A DNA stretch of 64,000 bases from Morganella psychrotolerans (GCF_001676155.1 NZ_LZEW01000001.1:372001-436000); one strand, 5' to 3'. Positions 41,106-51,401 are shown, numbered from the stretch's first letter. Notes: generated from the sequence alone by a model not told the origin. Translations and numbers: made by a program.

Positions 41106-42314
41106 ATGAAATTGTCTCAGGATGAGCGCAAAGCACTGTTGTTGCCAATCAGTGAAACACAGCCGCAGGGGCGCTATTTAAAGGCAGACAGTAGTCTGTA
41201 CCGCCCGCTGCGTAACCTGTTTAATATTGCACAATCCTCATTACGCAAGCTGTTACAGCAAACAGAGGCAGAAGACCGGGCGCTGCATCAGCAGATGATG
41301 CTCAGTGATCAGGCGGCGCTCGCCGATGCGCTTTTCCCTGTACTACGCTGTACCGCCCGCGATTTAAGCCTTACCGGCTGGTTTATCAACAGTCAGATTT
41401 TACTGGACCCTACCCTTGAGGCACTTGAACTGTGCCTGTCCTGGTTTTCGCAGCAGATAACCGCGCACTGGGAATCGCTTCCTCCGCAGCATTGTGATGA
41501 TGCCGGTGCCGGAGAGAGTAAATTGCAGGAGCTGGCACTGTTTATGGGGTCAGGGACGGAAAGCTGCCTGTTTTACAGTGCGGTTTTACTGCTGCCGGTG
41601 ACAGATGACATGGCGTATTACCACTATCTGCAACAGCAGCGCCGTGCCCAAACTACGGATTTTCCGCCACTGACACCAGACGCCCGCGCGGCGGCACGTC
41701 AGCGCATTGATTTTCTTTCTGCCTGCCTGGCGCACTTGCAGCCACTGGTGCCGTTCTTTGCTGCTCAAAATAGTACGACTGATGTTTTCCCCGGTTTTTT
41801 TATTAATTTACTGACTGACTACCGGCTGGCGGTGATGACAGTCTGCGGGCTGCCGTTATCTGAAAAACAGGCGGAAGAAAGCCCTCCACAACCTCATACA
41901 GAGCCGGAGACTGTCGCAGAAAAATCCCGTCCGGCGCAGGCAGCACCGCATCCGGGTATTCCGGATTTACAATCGCTCAGCCAGCGTAATCACTATAACC
42001 GGGATGTGGCGTTGCATCAGTTACGCGACATTTCGCTCTATTTCAGGCGGAGCGAGCCGCACAGCCCGCTCTCCTATCTGCTGGAAAAATCTATCCGCTG
42101 GGGTCAGATGTCGTTATCTGAACTTTGGCAGGAAATTTTACTGGAAGATAACAGTTCATTACTGGACCGGATTTTTTCTCTGACCGGACTGAATGAAATA
42201 CAAATGGCCACACTGCCTGAGCTCGGTAATGCGCCGGGTTCAGCAGGGGATAAGGCTATGGATAAAAACCCGGACTCACCGGCGGATGCCCGTAATACGG
42301 CACTTCGCTGGTAA
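41106..42314 (+). CDS. tssA: Type VI secretion protein TssA
   Basis: TssA family proteins prime or cap assembly of the T6SS tail at the baseplate or distal end. From ATG 41106 (GAAGGGAAG ribosome site) the product is 402 residues. It has the ImpA-type N-terminal block (LLLPISETQPQGRYLKAD) and the diagnostic C-terminal TssA motif (ISLYFRRSEPHSPLSYLLEKSIRWGQMSL read in pieces). A proline/glutamate-rich linker lies between. The longer frame from 41028 lacks a ribosome site. It is the first gene of the T6SS locus, followed after 24 bp by hcp. Confidence 0.88.
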   Translation: MKLSQDERKALLLPISETQPQGRYLKADSSLYRPLRNLFNIAQSSLRKLLQQTEAEDRALHQQMMLSDQAALADALFPVLRCTARDLSLTGWFINSQILLDPTLEALELCLSWFSQQITAHWESLPPQHCDDAGAGESKLQELALFMGSGTESCLFYSAVLLLPVTDDMAYYHYLQQQRRAQTTDFPPLTPDARAAARQRIDFLSACLAHLQPLVPFFAAQNSTTDVFPGFFINLLTDYRLAVMTVCGLPLSEKQAEESPPQPHTEPETVAEKSRPAQAAPHPGIPDLQSLSQRNHYNRDVALHQLRDISLYFRRSEPHSPLSYLLEKSIRWGQMSLSELWQEILLEDNSSLLDRIFSLTGLNEIQMATLPELGNAPGSAGDKAMDKNPDSPADARNTALRW

Positions 42315-42338
42315 TTACAACACATAATAAGGATAGTT

Positions 42339-42857
42339 ATGGCCAGTATTTATATGCGGATTGATGGTGTCGATGTTAAAGGCGGCGCAACAGTTATCGG
42401 GCTGGACGGAGCCGGCTGGTTTGCCGTGGACTCCTACAGCTGGGGCGGCACGCGCAATGTGGCAATGGATATCGGTAACGGCAATAACGCCGATTCCGGA
42501 ATGGTTGCTATTCAGCCGGTGAATGTGGCGAAGCAGATTGATGGCGCATCGGAAGATCTGCTTTCATTTCTGTTTAACCCCGGCAAAGAGGGCAAAACAG
42601 TGGAAATCGCATTTACCAAACCTGAAGCTGATGGTTCAGGCGCGAAAGTGTATTTCCAGATAAAACTCTCCCATGCACGGCTTATCGGCTACAACGTCAG
42701 TGGTTATGACGGTGCGCAGCCTCATGAAATGATCACCTTTTCGTATGTGGAAATTTCGCAGAAACATGCCTACGAACTGGAAGGTGGTGAGCTGAAAGAG
42801 GGCGGTATCGTGACCTACAACCTGCCTCAGGGCAAATTATTGTCCGGCGCGAAGTAA
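42339..42857 (+). CDS. hcp: T6SS inner-tube protein Hcp
   Basis: Hcp hexamers stack into the tube that is propelled out of the cell. The 172-residue product begins MASIYMRIDGVDVKGGA and has Hcp-family features, including the extended loop region (SYSWGGTRN) and the C-terminal strands (MITFSYVEISQKHAYE). It is not extended by an effector domain. A strong terminator lies between it and tssB, which would give hcp higher expression than the rest of the locus. Confidence 0.95.
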   Translation: MASIYMRIDGVDVKGGATVIGLDGAGWFAVDSYSWGGTRNVAMDIGNGNNADSGMVAIQPVNVAKQIDGASEDLLSFLFNPGKEGKTVEIAFTKPEADGSGAKVYFQIKLSHARLIGYNVSGYDGAQPHEMITFSYVEISQKHAYELEGGELKEGGIVTYNLPQGKLLSGAK

Positions 42858-42864
42858 ACCTGAG

Positions 42865-42890
42865 CGGGAAGCCTGCGGGCTTCCCGTTTT
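42865..42890 (+). terminator. Attenuator-like terminator between hcp and tssB
   Basis: CGGGAAGCC (42865-42873) pairs perfectly with GGCTTCCCG (42878-42886), followed by four T residues. Only 24 bp separate it from tssB, so it probably sets the hcp to sheath-gene transcript ratio. Confidence 0.75.
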
Positions 42891-42914
42891 ATCCACTGCG
42901 TAAAGGAGAGCGAT

Positions 42915-43424
42915 ATGGCAATTAACGCGCAACATAAGCGGGTCAATAAAAACCGCGTCAGTATTACCTATGACGTTGAAACAAATGGTGAATCAGAAAA
43001 CCGGGAATTGCCGTTTGTGGTGGGGGTGGTCGGGGATTTCTCCGGTCATAAATCTGCCGATAAAAAATGCGCACCGGAAGACCGCGAATTTACCGGTATT
43101 GATAAAGACAATTTTAATGATGTGATGGCGCAGATTAGCCCGGAGCTGACATTCAATGTCGATAACACTTTGTGTGATGATGGCAGTGAATTTCCGGTAG
43201 AACTGCGTTTTCAGTCAATGGCGGATTTTCATCCGGAAAATCTGGTGGATCAGATAGCGCCGCTTAAATCCCTGGTTGATACCCGTAACCAACTGAAAAC
43301 ATTGCTCAGCAAGGCTGACCGCTCCCGTGATCTGGAGCAATTGCTCAAAGAGATATTACAAAATACGCAGGCACTTGAATTGCTCTCGTCAGAATTGGCG
43401 GTAACGGAGGGCCGCAATGAGTGA
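42915..43424 (+). CDS. tssB: T6SS contractile sheath small subunit TssB
   Basis: TssB (VipA) forms the contractile sheath with TssC. The 169-residue product has the family N-terminus (KRVNKNRVSITYDVETNGE) and core motif LPFVVGVVGDFSG. It also has the ENLVDQIAPLKSLVDTRNQL segment and a C-terminal helix. AAAGGAGAG precedes the ATG. It overlaps tssC by 8 bp, so the two subunits are translationally coupled. Confidence 0.96.
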   Translation: MAINAQHKRVNKNRVSITYDVETNGESENRELPFVVGVVGDFSGHKSADKKCAPEDREFTGIDKDNFNDVMAQISPELTFNVDNTLCDDGSEFPVELRFQSMADFHPENLVDQIAPLKSLVDTRNQLKTLLSKADRSRDLEQLLKEILQNTQALELLSSELAVTEGRNE

Positions 43425-44898
43425 GTCACTACAGGCGCAGGCCGCCGGGCAGGAAACAGTTTCTGAGCTGAGTTTTCTGGATCGCGCGTTGCAGGCGACC
43501 GTCCAGACCCCGCCGGATACCGCGCGGGAACTGATGACCGCACTGACACGCCAGGCAATGGAAGGCACGGTGAGCTGGGATAAAAACCTGACACTCACGC
43601 TGCGCAATGCGATTGCCGCGATCGACAATAAAATTTCAGCGCAGTTATCAAAGGTGATGATGTCACCGGACTTCAGGCGGCTGGAAGGCAGTTGGCTTGG
43701 TTTGCAGAAATTAGTGAAAAACAGTGATTTGGGCGCAGATTTAAAAATCCGTCTTGCTGATTTTACCAAGACAGAACTGCTGCAACAGTTTGAAAATGCC
43801 CCGGCGATTGATCGCAGCCCATTTTTTAATCAGGTGTATCAGGCGGAATTCGGCACCGCCGGAGGACAGCCTTACGGCACACTGCTCGGGGATTTTGAAT
43901 TCGGCTACGGTGAAGAAGATGTCGCCCTGCTGCGCTATATGGGCGAAGTGGCCTGTGCATCTCATGCACCGTTTGTTGCCGCCGCCGGTCACACCATGTT
44001 TGATTTTCCGGCATTTACACAGTTTGCGGACGGCAAACCGGTTGCCGCCGGTTTTGATGCCCCGGCGTATGCGGCCTGGAATGCATTCCGCGCATCTGAT
44101 GAATCCCGCTATGTGGCACTGACTCTGCCGAAAACCCTGGCGCGCACACCTTATGGTGCGAACGGTACGCCGGTCAGCGGTTTCAGTTTTGAAGAACTTC
44201 CTGTGCGCGAAGATGGCTCGGCACGGGTGTCGTCACAGGATCAGTTTGTCTGGAGTAACGCGGCGTATGCTTACGGGCTGTTGCTGACAGATTCGTACCG
44301 CCGTTTCGGCTGGTGTACGGCTGTCCGTGGTGCGGAAAATGGCGGCAAAGTGGAAAATCTGCCGAATTTTATTTATCGCAATGATGCCCGCGACACGGTG
44401 CAGATGTGTCCGTCACAGGTCAATCTGACGGATGAGCGGGAAAAAGAGCTGAGCGACCTGGGTTTTCTGCCGCTGGTTCATTATAAAAATGCTAATTATG
44501 GCGTTTTTATGGGTGCGCAGACGGTTCATAAACCTAAAAGTTATACCGATCCTGCCGCCACCGCGAATGCGGCAATTTCTGCCCGCCTGCCTTATGTGAT
44601 GGCGAGCAGCCGTATTGCGCAGTATCTCAAAGTAATCGGGCGTGACCGTATCGGCTCAAATCTCTCGGCGGCGGATGTGGAAAAAGCGCTGAGCCGCTGG
44701 ATCCATCAATATGTGAATCCGAATGCCATCGGCAATGAAGCCAAAGCGACCCATCCGCTGGCAGAAGCCAAAGTCACCGTGAGTGATTTACCCGGACGCC
44801 CGGGCATGTACGCTGCTGTTGCGTGGATACGTCCGTGGCTACAGATGGAAGCGCTGAGTGCGTCTTTACGGATGGTGGCCGATATTCCGGGCGGCTGA
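43417..44898 (+). CDS. tssC: T6SS contractile sheath large subunit TssC
   Basis: TssC (VipB) is the large sheath subunit and carries the N-terminal helix recognised by ClpV after contraction. The 493-residue product has the standard blocks: FRRLEGSWLGLQKLV, AEFGTAGGQPYGTLLGDFEF, RTPYGANG and NFIYRNDARD. The C-terminus is YAAVAWIRPWLQMEALSASL. The length is typical. A separate, shorter TssC-like gene follows. Confidence 0.96.
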   Translation: MSESLQAQAAGQETVSELSFLDRALQATVQTPPDTARELMTALTRQAMEGTVSWDKNLTLTLRNAIAAIDNKISAQLSKVMMSPDFRRLEGSWLGLQKLVKNSDLGADLKIRLADFTKTELLQQFENAPAIDRSPFFNQVYQAEFGTAGGQPYGTLLGDFEFGYGEEDVALLRYMGEVACASHAPFVAAAGHTMFDFPAFTQFADGKPVAAGFDAPAYAAWNAFRASDESRYVALTLPKTLARTPYGANGTPVSGFSFEELPVREDGSARVSSQDQFVWSNAAYAYGLLLTDSYRRFGWCTAVRGAENGGKVENLPNFIYRNDARDTVQMCPSQVNLTDEREKELSDLGFLPLVHYKNANYGVFMGAQTVHKPKSYTDPAATANAAISARLPYVMASSRIAQYLKVIGRDRIGSNLSAADVEKALSRWIHQYVNPNAIGNEAKATHPLAEAKVTVSDLPGRPGMYAAVAWIRPWLQMEALSASLRMVADIPGG

Positions 44899-44948
44899 TT
44901 TAGTAAGAGAAATATTCAGGAAAGGAATAGTCAGGAAAAGGAAGACGG

Positions 44949-46277
44949 ATGATGACGGAGTATCAGGCGGGTACAGAGCAACAGGAGCACAACCGGCTTT
45001 GCGCCCTTATCGGGCAGTGGATCCATCTGATTGACCGGCGGTGCAGTACGCAGTTACAGCAGGTACTGAATCATCCGCAATTTTGTGCACTGGAAGCCCG
45101 CTGGCGCAGCCTTCAGCATCTTACCGCCCTGGTCAGCCGGTCCGGGCGGGTGATTATCCGCCTGCTTGATTTAGCATGGGCACCGCTGGCGCGGGATTTG
45201 AATACCGCCTTTGAGATCCGCCATACCCTTTTGTACCGCCTGTTGTATCAGCGGGAGCTGAACACGGCGGGCGGCACACCCTTTGGTCTTTTGCTGGTGG
45301 ATCACCCGCTGGTCTTTACCGGCTGCGATGAGTATGACGAACTGTATACCGCTACCCGTCTCGCGGAGCTGGGCGAAGTCTCACTCTGCCCGGTTATCAT
45401 GGGGACAGATCCGAAATTTACCGGTGATGACCTGCATTGGTTCACGGCTGACCGGGAACGGATTGCCAGGATACTCAGCAGCGACGATTACCGCCTGTGG
45501 GAAAAGTTACGTTGTCACGAAAGTGCGCGATTTTTATATCTGACATTACCCCGCTTTTTAGTGCGTTATCCGCATACCGCACCGCGCTGCGGATTTGTGT
45601 ATCAGCCGGATAACCCGGCAGGCGGAGAATTATGGGGCAACGCGGCCTGGCTGCTGGTCATGAATGTTATCCGTGAATTTGAGCGGATAAGCTGGTTTGG
45701 TTTTCTGCGCAGCTATGACGACAATGCCACTCAGGGTGCGATCATAGCCCCGCTGACCGGCGGGGACAGTTGCACGCCGCCGGCTATCATCACCGAAACC
45801 GATCTCGCCTGTGAGCAGGACAGCTTCTGGGGAGAGCAGGGACTGACTGCCTGTACCTCCCTCTATCTCAGCGGGCAGTACGGTTTTTTCAGTCATCACA
45901 GTGTCTGGCAGCCGCCCGCACCTCACTGGCGGCAACTGACAATGTTACAGACCAACCTGATGGCCTGCCGGTTTGCGCATGCCATCAAAGCGCAAATCCG
46001 CGACAAAATCGGCAGTTTTGAAACCCTGGCGGCGTGTCAGCAGTCAGTCGAGCGCTGGCTGAAACAGTATGTCAGTGATGTGGATTACGGGGAGGAAGCC
46101 ATTATGGCCGATTATCCGCTGCGTCAGGCCGGTGTTGAAATGAGTGCTGATGCCGCAGACCCGACCCGCTACCGGTGCCGTATCTGTCTGCAACCACAGT
46201 ATCAGTATGATATCAGCGAAGCAAAAGTGGATATCGCGCTCTGGTTTACGCGCCCGCAAAATGAGGTGCTGTCGTGA
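44949..46277 (+). CDS. Second TssC-like sheath protein (ImpD type)
   Basis: The 442-residue product is a divergent TssC paralogue: FCALEARWRSLQHLTALV, LNTAGGTPFGLLLVDHP and RFLVRYPHTAPRCGF parallel the TssC blocks. It lacks the first about 40 residues of TssC. In the Rhizobium imp cluster, impC and impD are likewise tandem TssC homologues, and this gene has the same position. Its role is unclear: it may be an accessory sheath, cap or baseplate-adjacent protein. The start MMTEYQ at 44949 follows AGGAAAAGGAAG. The 3' end overlaps tssE by 4 bp. Confidence 0.85.
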   Translation: MMTEYQAGTEQQEHNRLCALIGQWIHLIDRRCSTQLQQVLNHPQFCALEARWRSLQHLTALVSRSGRVIIRLLDLAWAPLARDLNTAFEIRHTLLYRLLYQRELNTAGGTPFGLLLVDHPLVFTGCDEYDELYTATRLAELGEVSLCPVIMGTDPKFTGDDLHWFTADRERIARILSSDDYRLWEKLRCHESARFLYLTLPRFLVRYPHTAPRCGFVYQPDNPAGGELWGNAAWLLVMNVIREFERISWFGFLRSYDDNATQGAIIAPLTGGDSCTPPAIITETDLACEQDSFWGEQGLTACTSLYLSGQYGFFSHHSVWQPPAPHWRQLTMLQTNLMACRFAHAIKAQIRDKIGSFETLAACQQSVERWLKQYVSDVDYGEEAIMADYPLRQAGVEMSADAADPTRYRCRICLQPQYQYDISEAKVDIALWFTRPQNEVLS

Positions 46278-46699
46278 GTCTGCTTGAGCGCCTGTGTCAT
46301 GATGCGGACGATTTGCCGTATCTCAGTGATCCTTACCGCTCCGTTGTGGCGCACCTGTATCAGATTATCAATGCCCGCGCGCCGGTCTGGCCGGGTCAAA
46401 AGCCTGCGGCGCGGGCAGGCGGAATAACCACGTTCGGGCTGAGTCACCTGCTGCGCTCGCAGGGAAAGTTTCATCTCACTGTTATCACTCAGGAAATTGA
46501 AGCGCTTATCCGGCTTTATGAACCCCGTCTGCAACAGGTAACGGTTTGTACCGGATTGCAGGCGTATCAGCAGCATCAGGTCAGTTTTGAGATTACGGCA
46601 CGGTTGATTGACGCGCTCGGCGGCGGAGAACTGAGTCTGCAGGCGTGCCTGGATTTTAATACCGGGCAGATGATAAGCAGCGGGGACAGTCATGCGTAA
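46274..46699 (+). CDS. tssE: T6SS baseplate subunit TssE
   Basis: TssE is the gp25-like baseplate protein that starts sheath polymerisation. The 141-residue product has the gp25-like central region (TTFGLSHLLRSQGKFHLTV), the conserved ITQEIEALIRLYEPRLQQV segment and the C-terminal FEITARLID strand. It overlaps the preceding TssC-like gene by 4 bp and tssF by 8 bp, so translation is coupled. Confidence 0.9.
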   Translation: MSLLERLCHDADDLPYLSDPYRSVVAHLYQIINARAPVWPGQKPAARAGGITTFGLSHLLRSQGKFHLTVITQEIEALIRLYEPRLQQVTVCTGLQAYQQHQVSFEITARLIDALGGGELSLQACLDFNTGQMISSGDSHA

Positions 46700-48441
46700 T
46701 ACGACACTGCACTATTTTGAACAACAGCGGCGTCTGTTACAGGAAGGGCTGGCTGAATTTACCCGGCTGCATCCGCATCAGGCGCAATTACTGGGGATCG
46801 GATACCGGGAAATCACAGATCCGCAATTGCGTGCGCTGATTGACGGCGTGGCATTTCTCAACGGGCTAACCGCACAACGGCTGGATCGTATTGCGCCGGC
46901 GCTGACGGAAACGCTGATCCGCATGGCATTTCCTGATTATTTACGCCCGGTTCCGGCACTGATGCCGGTGATATTCACGCCGCAACCGGAAGCGATGCAG
47001 GCAACAGAACTCCCGGCGGATACGCCGTTCAGTACTCAGAGTCACACAGGGGAAACGCTGTACTGGCGGACACAGGCGCCGCTGACACTTCTGCCGCTGG
47101 CACTGACGGCACAGCAATTTATTGCGCGGGACACGGCGTACCGGGAAAACGGACACATGTACAGTGCGTCCTGTTCGCTTCTCCTGACACTGTCGGTGAC
47201 CGCACCCGGCGTGACACTGGCGGCGCTGCCGCTCTCTTCACTGACGCTGAATTTTACCGGAGAAGGTGAAGCGCCGTGGCAGGCAGATGACACTGTTCAC
47301 CGCCTGTGTGCGGGGATCCGCCTGACCGCCGGGGAAACCGTCCTTTTTTTTACCGGCACATATTTGTCACCGTCTGCCCCTGAGCCACAGCGCAGAGACA
47401 GGCGATACGGTCAGTGCACTGCTGTATCATGCATTGTGGCGCCCGGAGCGCCACACCGGGGTGATGCTGCAACTTGGTGATGTCCTTACTCACTGCCGTG
47501 AACGGACATTCAGCCTGGAATTTCTGTTCCGTGAACTGCCGCCTGATCCGGCGGTATTTGATCAGAACAGTACGATCACACTGTTCAGTGCGGTACTGAC
47601 AAATTGTTTCCCCCATCAGACTGAGCCGCTGCGCATTACCCGGGATACCAATCCGCACCGGATCTGCACAGACACACACGCGGATTTCATTCTGCATTCT
47701 GTGGAAGAAGTGACGGATATCAGCACGCTGCCGTCTGCCACGGTCGCGCAGTTGTATCATGAAACCGCAGGTATTCCCTCCCGCTGGTACTGGCAGGCGG
47801 TGTGTGCAGATGATGGCGCGGTAACTCATCTTAATGCCATACGGTCTGAGCCGCGGACAGACGGCGAAACAGAAACATCCGGACTTTGGGTGCTGCGCAC
47901 AAGGGTAACTCAGGGCGCGGCAGCCACCCGTTGCGCGGTAACGTCGGCGGTAAATTCCCTGCGGGCAGAGCCGCTGGCGTACCGCGCGTCGGCAACGCAG
48001 CGCCCGTTACTCACCCCGCTGATATCGCAACCGGACCCGGACGCGCTCTTTATGCATCACCGGCACACGCGGTTGTCTGATCTTATCCGCAGCCCGCAGG
48101 GCGCGGCACCACTGAAAGCCTTACTTACTCTGTATGACAGACAATCCGCACCGGTGCTTTCCCGCCTGATAGCGGCAATTGACGATGTCACTTCCTCGAC
48201 CGGGGTTACTGTCCGTTTTTATCAGAACACCCCGCTGACTCTCACCGGACAGCATATTACGGTCACACTTTCACAAAGCGCCCCGGTTGCGGGAACGGCA
48301 TTTTTTGCCGCATTGCTGGAAGCGGTTTTTATTGTGCTGAGTGATGATGATGAATTTATACAACTGACATTGCGCTGGCAGGAAAATGTGCGTGAAGCAC
48401 ATCACTGCCCGCTGAGATTGTCTGCTGAGATGAACGGATGA
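46692..48441 (+). pseudogene. tssF: T6SS baseplate subunit TssF, frameshifted at T8 run
   Basis: TssF is a core baseplate wedge protein. The first frame from ATG 46692 has the TssF N-terminus (HYFEQQRRLLQEGLAEFTR, LTEALIRMAFPDYLRPVPAL-like segment) and stops at 47480. The second frame continues from HALWRPERHTGVMLQLGD to 48441. Removing one T from the T8 run at 47344-47351 gives one continuous frame through HRLPLSHSAETGD, about 582 residues, a normal TssF length. The exact site of the extra base could be elsewhere in the 47344-47400 interval. As written, no complete TssF is made, which would disable the apparatus. Confidence 0.88.
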
Positions 48442-49103
48442 AGCGGCGTAATCCCCCCGGGCTGCTCGGCTCTGATGGTGTATTGCCCCGCTGTATTACC
48501 GGGCGGGTGGCGGAATACGCACAGGTGCATCAGCAGTGTGCACCACAGGATTTTTTCCGTATTTTTGATAAATGCTGCGACACATTACAGAGCAACATTA
48601 ATAAAAAACAGCGGGTTACGGCTGATTCCACACCAGAGACATTACCCCTTACCCGGCTGTTACAGGGACTGATGCCTGAAGACAGCGTTTGTTACCCGGG
48701 AATAGGGATGACCCTGAGCGGCAATGTCCGGCTGCGCGCACTCAGCAGGCTGGCATCGGCTTATTTTGCACAGCGGACCGACTTTCACTATGCGCCGCCT
48801 GTCCGCGTGCCGTATACCCCGCGCGCGGGAACAGAACGGCTTCTCGGCGGCGGGGCGATGCTGGGCAGCCATTGTCTGCTTCGCACCGCACATCTGGTTA
48901 TGACGATATATGCAGACAGTCTGCGGGTGTATGACGAGTGGCAGCCCGGCGGGCTGCGTGACCGGTTATGCGGGCAATTTCTCCGCACCTTTCTCCGCCG
49001 TCCGGTTTTGTGGCAGGTGATTATCCGCCCGTCAGCGGCACTGATACTCCCTGCGCAACTGGCTGTTACGCCATCATTATTGGGACGGAATATCTGTCTC
49101 TGA
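48438..49103 (+). CDS. tssG: T6SS baseplate subunit TssG, N-terminally short
   Basis: TssG forms the baseplate wedge with TssF and TssE. The product is 221 residues, against roughly 300-340 for typical TssG. It starts directly at the motif that normally follows the first domain (GLLGSDGVLPR, then QDFFRIFDKCCDTL). It continues through LGSHCLLRTAHLVM, the YDEWQPGG motif and a normal C-terminus (AVTPSLLGRNICL). The N-terminal NPxxFxxxRLLE-type segment is not present in any frame upstream because tssF overlaps it by 4 bp. It is therefore a genuine short form or a clean in-frame deletion. Confidence 0.82.
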   Translation: MKRRNPPGLLGSDGVLPRCITGRVAEYAQVHQQCAPQDFFRIFDKCCDTLQSNINKKQRVTADSTPETLPLTRLLQGLMPEDSVCYPGIGMTLSGNVRLRALSRLASAYFAQRTDFHYAPPVRVPYTPRAGTERLLGGGAMLGSHCLLRTAHLVMTIYADSLRVYDEWQPGGLRDRLCGQFLRTFLRRPVLWQVIIRPSAALILPAQLAVTPSLLGRNICL

Positions 49104-49126
49104 CAAGGATCTGACAAGGAATAGTT

Positions 49127-51385
49127 ATGCTGGCTATCGATTTAAACCATTTAATCAAACGGTTATCCCCTGAACTCATTACCACACTGGAAGAGGCGGC
49201 ACAGGAATGTGTGCGCCGTCATCACAGTGCCATCACGCCATTGCACTGGTTTCTGGTAATAGCGAAACGGCGTGACCTGCACTGGTGTGCGGCGCAGGGC
49301 GGGTCACCGGTGCTGCAAAATTGTTTGCATGATGCGCTGGCGGCATTAGTGCCGGAGGCAAGTACCTCGCCGGTTTTTGCCCCGGCACTGATTGAGCTGA
49401 TGAAAACCCTCTGGCTACATACTTCGCTGAATCAATGCGGGCAACGTATCAGCGATTTGCATATTTTGCAGGTGTTACGCCAGCCCGCCGCGTGCCCGGG
49501 AATACCGGCAGCGGTAACAGCGTGGGCGCAGGAGGTTGATCCCGGCTGGCTGGCGGCACAACTGAAAACCCTGCCGGAAGCGGATGTTGCCCCCGCGATC
49601 AGTATGTCAGCCCCGGAAACACTGCTGGAAACCATGTGCGACCTGACGGCACTTGCGCGCGCGGGAAAACTGGACCCGGTTATCGGGCGCGACAGTGAAA
49701 TCCGGCAGATGCTGGATATTCTCTGCCGCCGCCGCCAGAACAGCCCGATCCTGGTCGGGGAGGCAGGTGTCGGAAAAACCGCCATAGCAGAAGGTCTGGC
49801 TCAGCAAATTTGTGACGGACAGGTTCCGGCGCGTTTACGCGGCTGCGAAGTATGGGAGCTGGATTTGACTGCATTGCAGGCAGGTGCGGCGATGAAGGGT
49901 GAGTTTGAGCAACGCCTGAAAAATGTACTGGCAGAGATCCGCGCCGGGAGCACACCAAAAATTATTTTTATCGATGAAGCGCATACCCTGGTTGGTGCAG
50001 GCGGCAGTGCCGGGCAGGGAGACGCTGCCAATATTCTGAAACCGGCACTGGCGCGCGGTGAATTCAGGGCAATAGCCGCGACAACCTGGTCGGAATATAA
50101 ACAATTCATTGAACCTGATCCCGCGCTGACCCGCCGTTTTCAGCCGGTAAAAGTCGCTGAACCGGATGAATCCGTAACACTGAGTATTCTCAGTGCGCTG
50201 CGCCCCGTGCTGGAACAACATCATGGTTTGCCGGTAACCGACGCGGCACTGGCGGCGGCTGTGCGGTTATCTGTCCGTTATCTGCCGGAACGGCAATTGC
50301 CGGACAAAGCGATCAGCCTGCTGGATACCGCCTGCGCCGGTCTTGCGGTATCGCACTCAGTCACACCGGAGGATGCTGCGGATGCCGTGGATGAAACCCA
50401 TATTGCGGCGGTTATTGAAATGTGGACGGGCATTCCCGCCGGACATCTGGCGGGGGATGAAATCACCAGGCTGACAGAGCTGGAAAGCCGCGTGGCAGAG
50501 CGGGTGATAGGTCAGACAGCACCGGTTGCCGCTATCGCGCAGGCTATCCGCATTGCGCGTACCGGGCTGAATAACCCGGCGCGTCCGCAGGGTGTTTTTC
50601 TGATGTGCGGGCCGAGCGGTGTCGGGAAAACCGAAACGGCGCTGGCAATGAGTGAAGTGCTCTGCGGTGACGAACGCCGGGTGGTGACACTCAATATGAC
50701 CGAATTTAAAGAGCCGCATAAAGTCTCCATGCTGCTCGGCGCACCGGCGGGCTATACCGGCTACGGCAAAGGCGGGGTACTGACGGAAGCCGTGCGGCGC
50801 AATCCGTACAGTATTTTACTGCTCGATGAAATGGAAAAAGCGCATCCCGCTATCCATGATGTGTTTTATCAGATTTTTGATAAAGGCCGGATCACCGACA
50901 GTGAAGGGCGTGAAATAGATTTCCGTAACACGGTCATCATTATGACCACCAATGCCGCCGACAGTGACATTGTCGCGCGCTGCCGTGACGGGCGTCCGGG
51001 GGTGAATGAACTGGTACCGGCGATTTTTCCGGTTCTGCTGCACCATTTCAGACCGGCGTTTCTCGGGCGGACCACCATCATTCCGTATTATCCCCTCAAT
51101 GACGATGAAATGACTGCCATTGCCCGGCTGTCACTGGACAAAATAGGCAAACGTATTCGTGAAACGTATCAATGTGAATTCAGCTATACGGATGAATTAA
51201 TAACGTATCTGTTATCGCTGCCGTATTCAGCAGAAACCGGCGCAAGAGCTATTGAGCAGGGGCTGGCGGGTAAACTTCTGCCTCTGATTGCCGAAGCTTG
51301 TATTAACAAACACCGGCAGGAGACTGCCATTACCCGGGTTTCATTATCTGTCATTGATAATGAGCCTGATGTTTTTATTGATTAA
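49127..51385 (+). CDS. tssH: T6SS sheath-recycling ATPase TssH (ClpV) without middle domain
   Basis: ClpV disassembles contracted sheaths. The 752-residue product has an N-domain (about 1-150), a first AAA+ domain (Walker A GEAGVGKT 211-218, Walker B IIFIDEAH 279-286) and a second AAA+ domain (Walker A GPSGVGKT 495-502, Walker B LLLDE about 564). It also has the C-terminal domain. Between [16 protein letters not shown] and [18 protein letters not shown] only a few residues remain where ClpB/ClpV proteins carry a coiled-coil middle domain of about 100 residues. This accounts for the short total length. Both ATPase sites look intact. Start ATG 49127 follows ACAAGGA. Confidence 0.93.
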   Translation: MLAIDLNHLIKRLSPELITTLEEAAQECVRRHHSAITPLHWFLVIAKRRDLHWCAAQGGSPVLQNCLHDALAALVPEASTSPVFAPALIELMKTLWLHTSLNQCGQRISDLHILQVLRQPAACPGIPAAVTAWAQEVDPGWLAAQLKTLPEADVAPAISMSAPETLLETMCDLTALARAGKLDPVIGRDSEIRQMLDILCRRRQNSPILVGEAGVGKTAIAEGLAQQICDGQVPARLRGCEVWELDLTALQAGAAMKGEFEQRLKNVLAEIRAGSTPKIIFIDEAHTLVGAGGSAGQGDAANILKPALARGEFRAIAATTWSEYKQFIEPDPALTRRFQPVKVAEPDESVTLSILSALRPVLEQHHGLPVTDAALAAAVRLSVRYLPERQLPDKAISLLDTACAGLAVSHSVTPEDAADAVDETHIAAVIEMWTGIPAGHLAGDEITRLTELESRVAERVIGQTAPVAAIAQAIRIARTGLNNPARPQGVFLMCGPSGVGKTETALAMSEVLCGDERRVVTLNMTEFKEPHKVSMLLGAPAGYTGYGKGGVLTEAVRRNPYSILLLDEMEKAHPAIHDVFYQIFDKGRITDSEGREIDFRNTVIIMTTNAADSDIVARCRDGRPGVNELVPAIFPVLLHHFRPAFLGRTTIIPYYPLNDDEMTAIARLSLDKIGKRIRETYQCEFSYTDELITYLLSLPYSAETGARAIEQGLAGKLLPLIAEACINKHRQETAITRVSLSVIDNEPDVFID

Positions 51386-51401
51386 GCGCAGGATCACAGC
51401 C

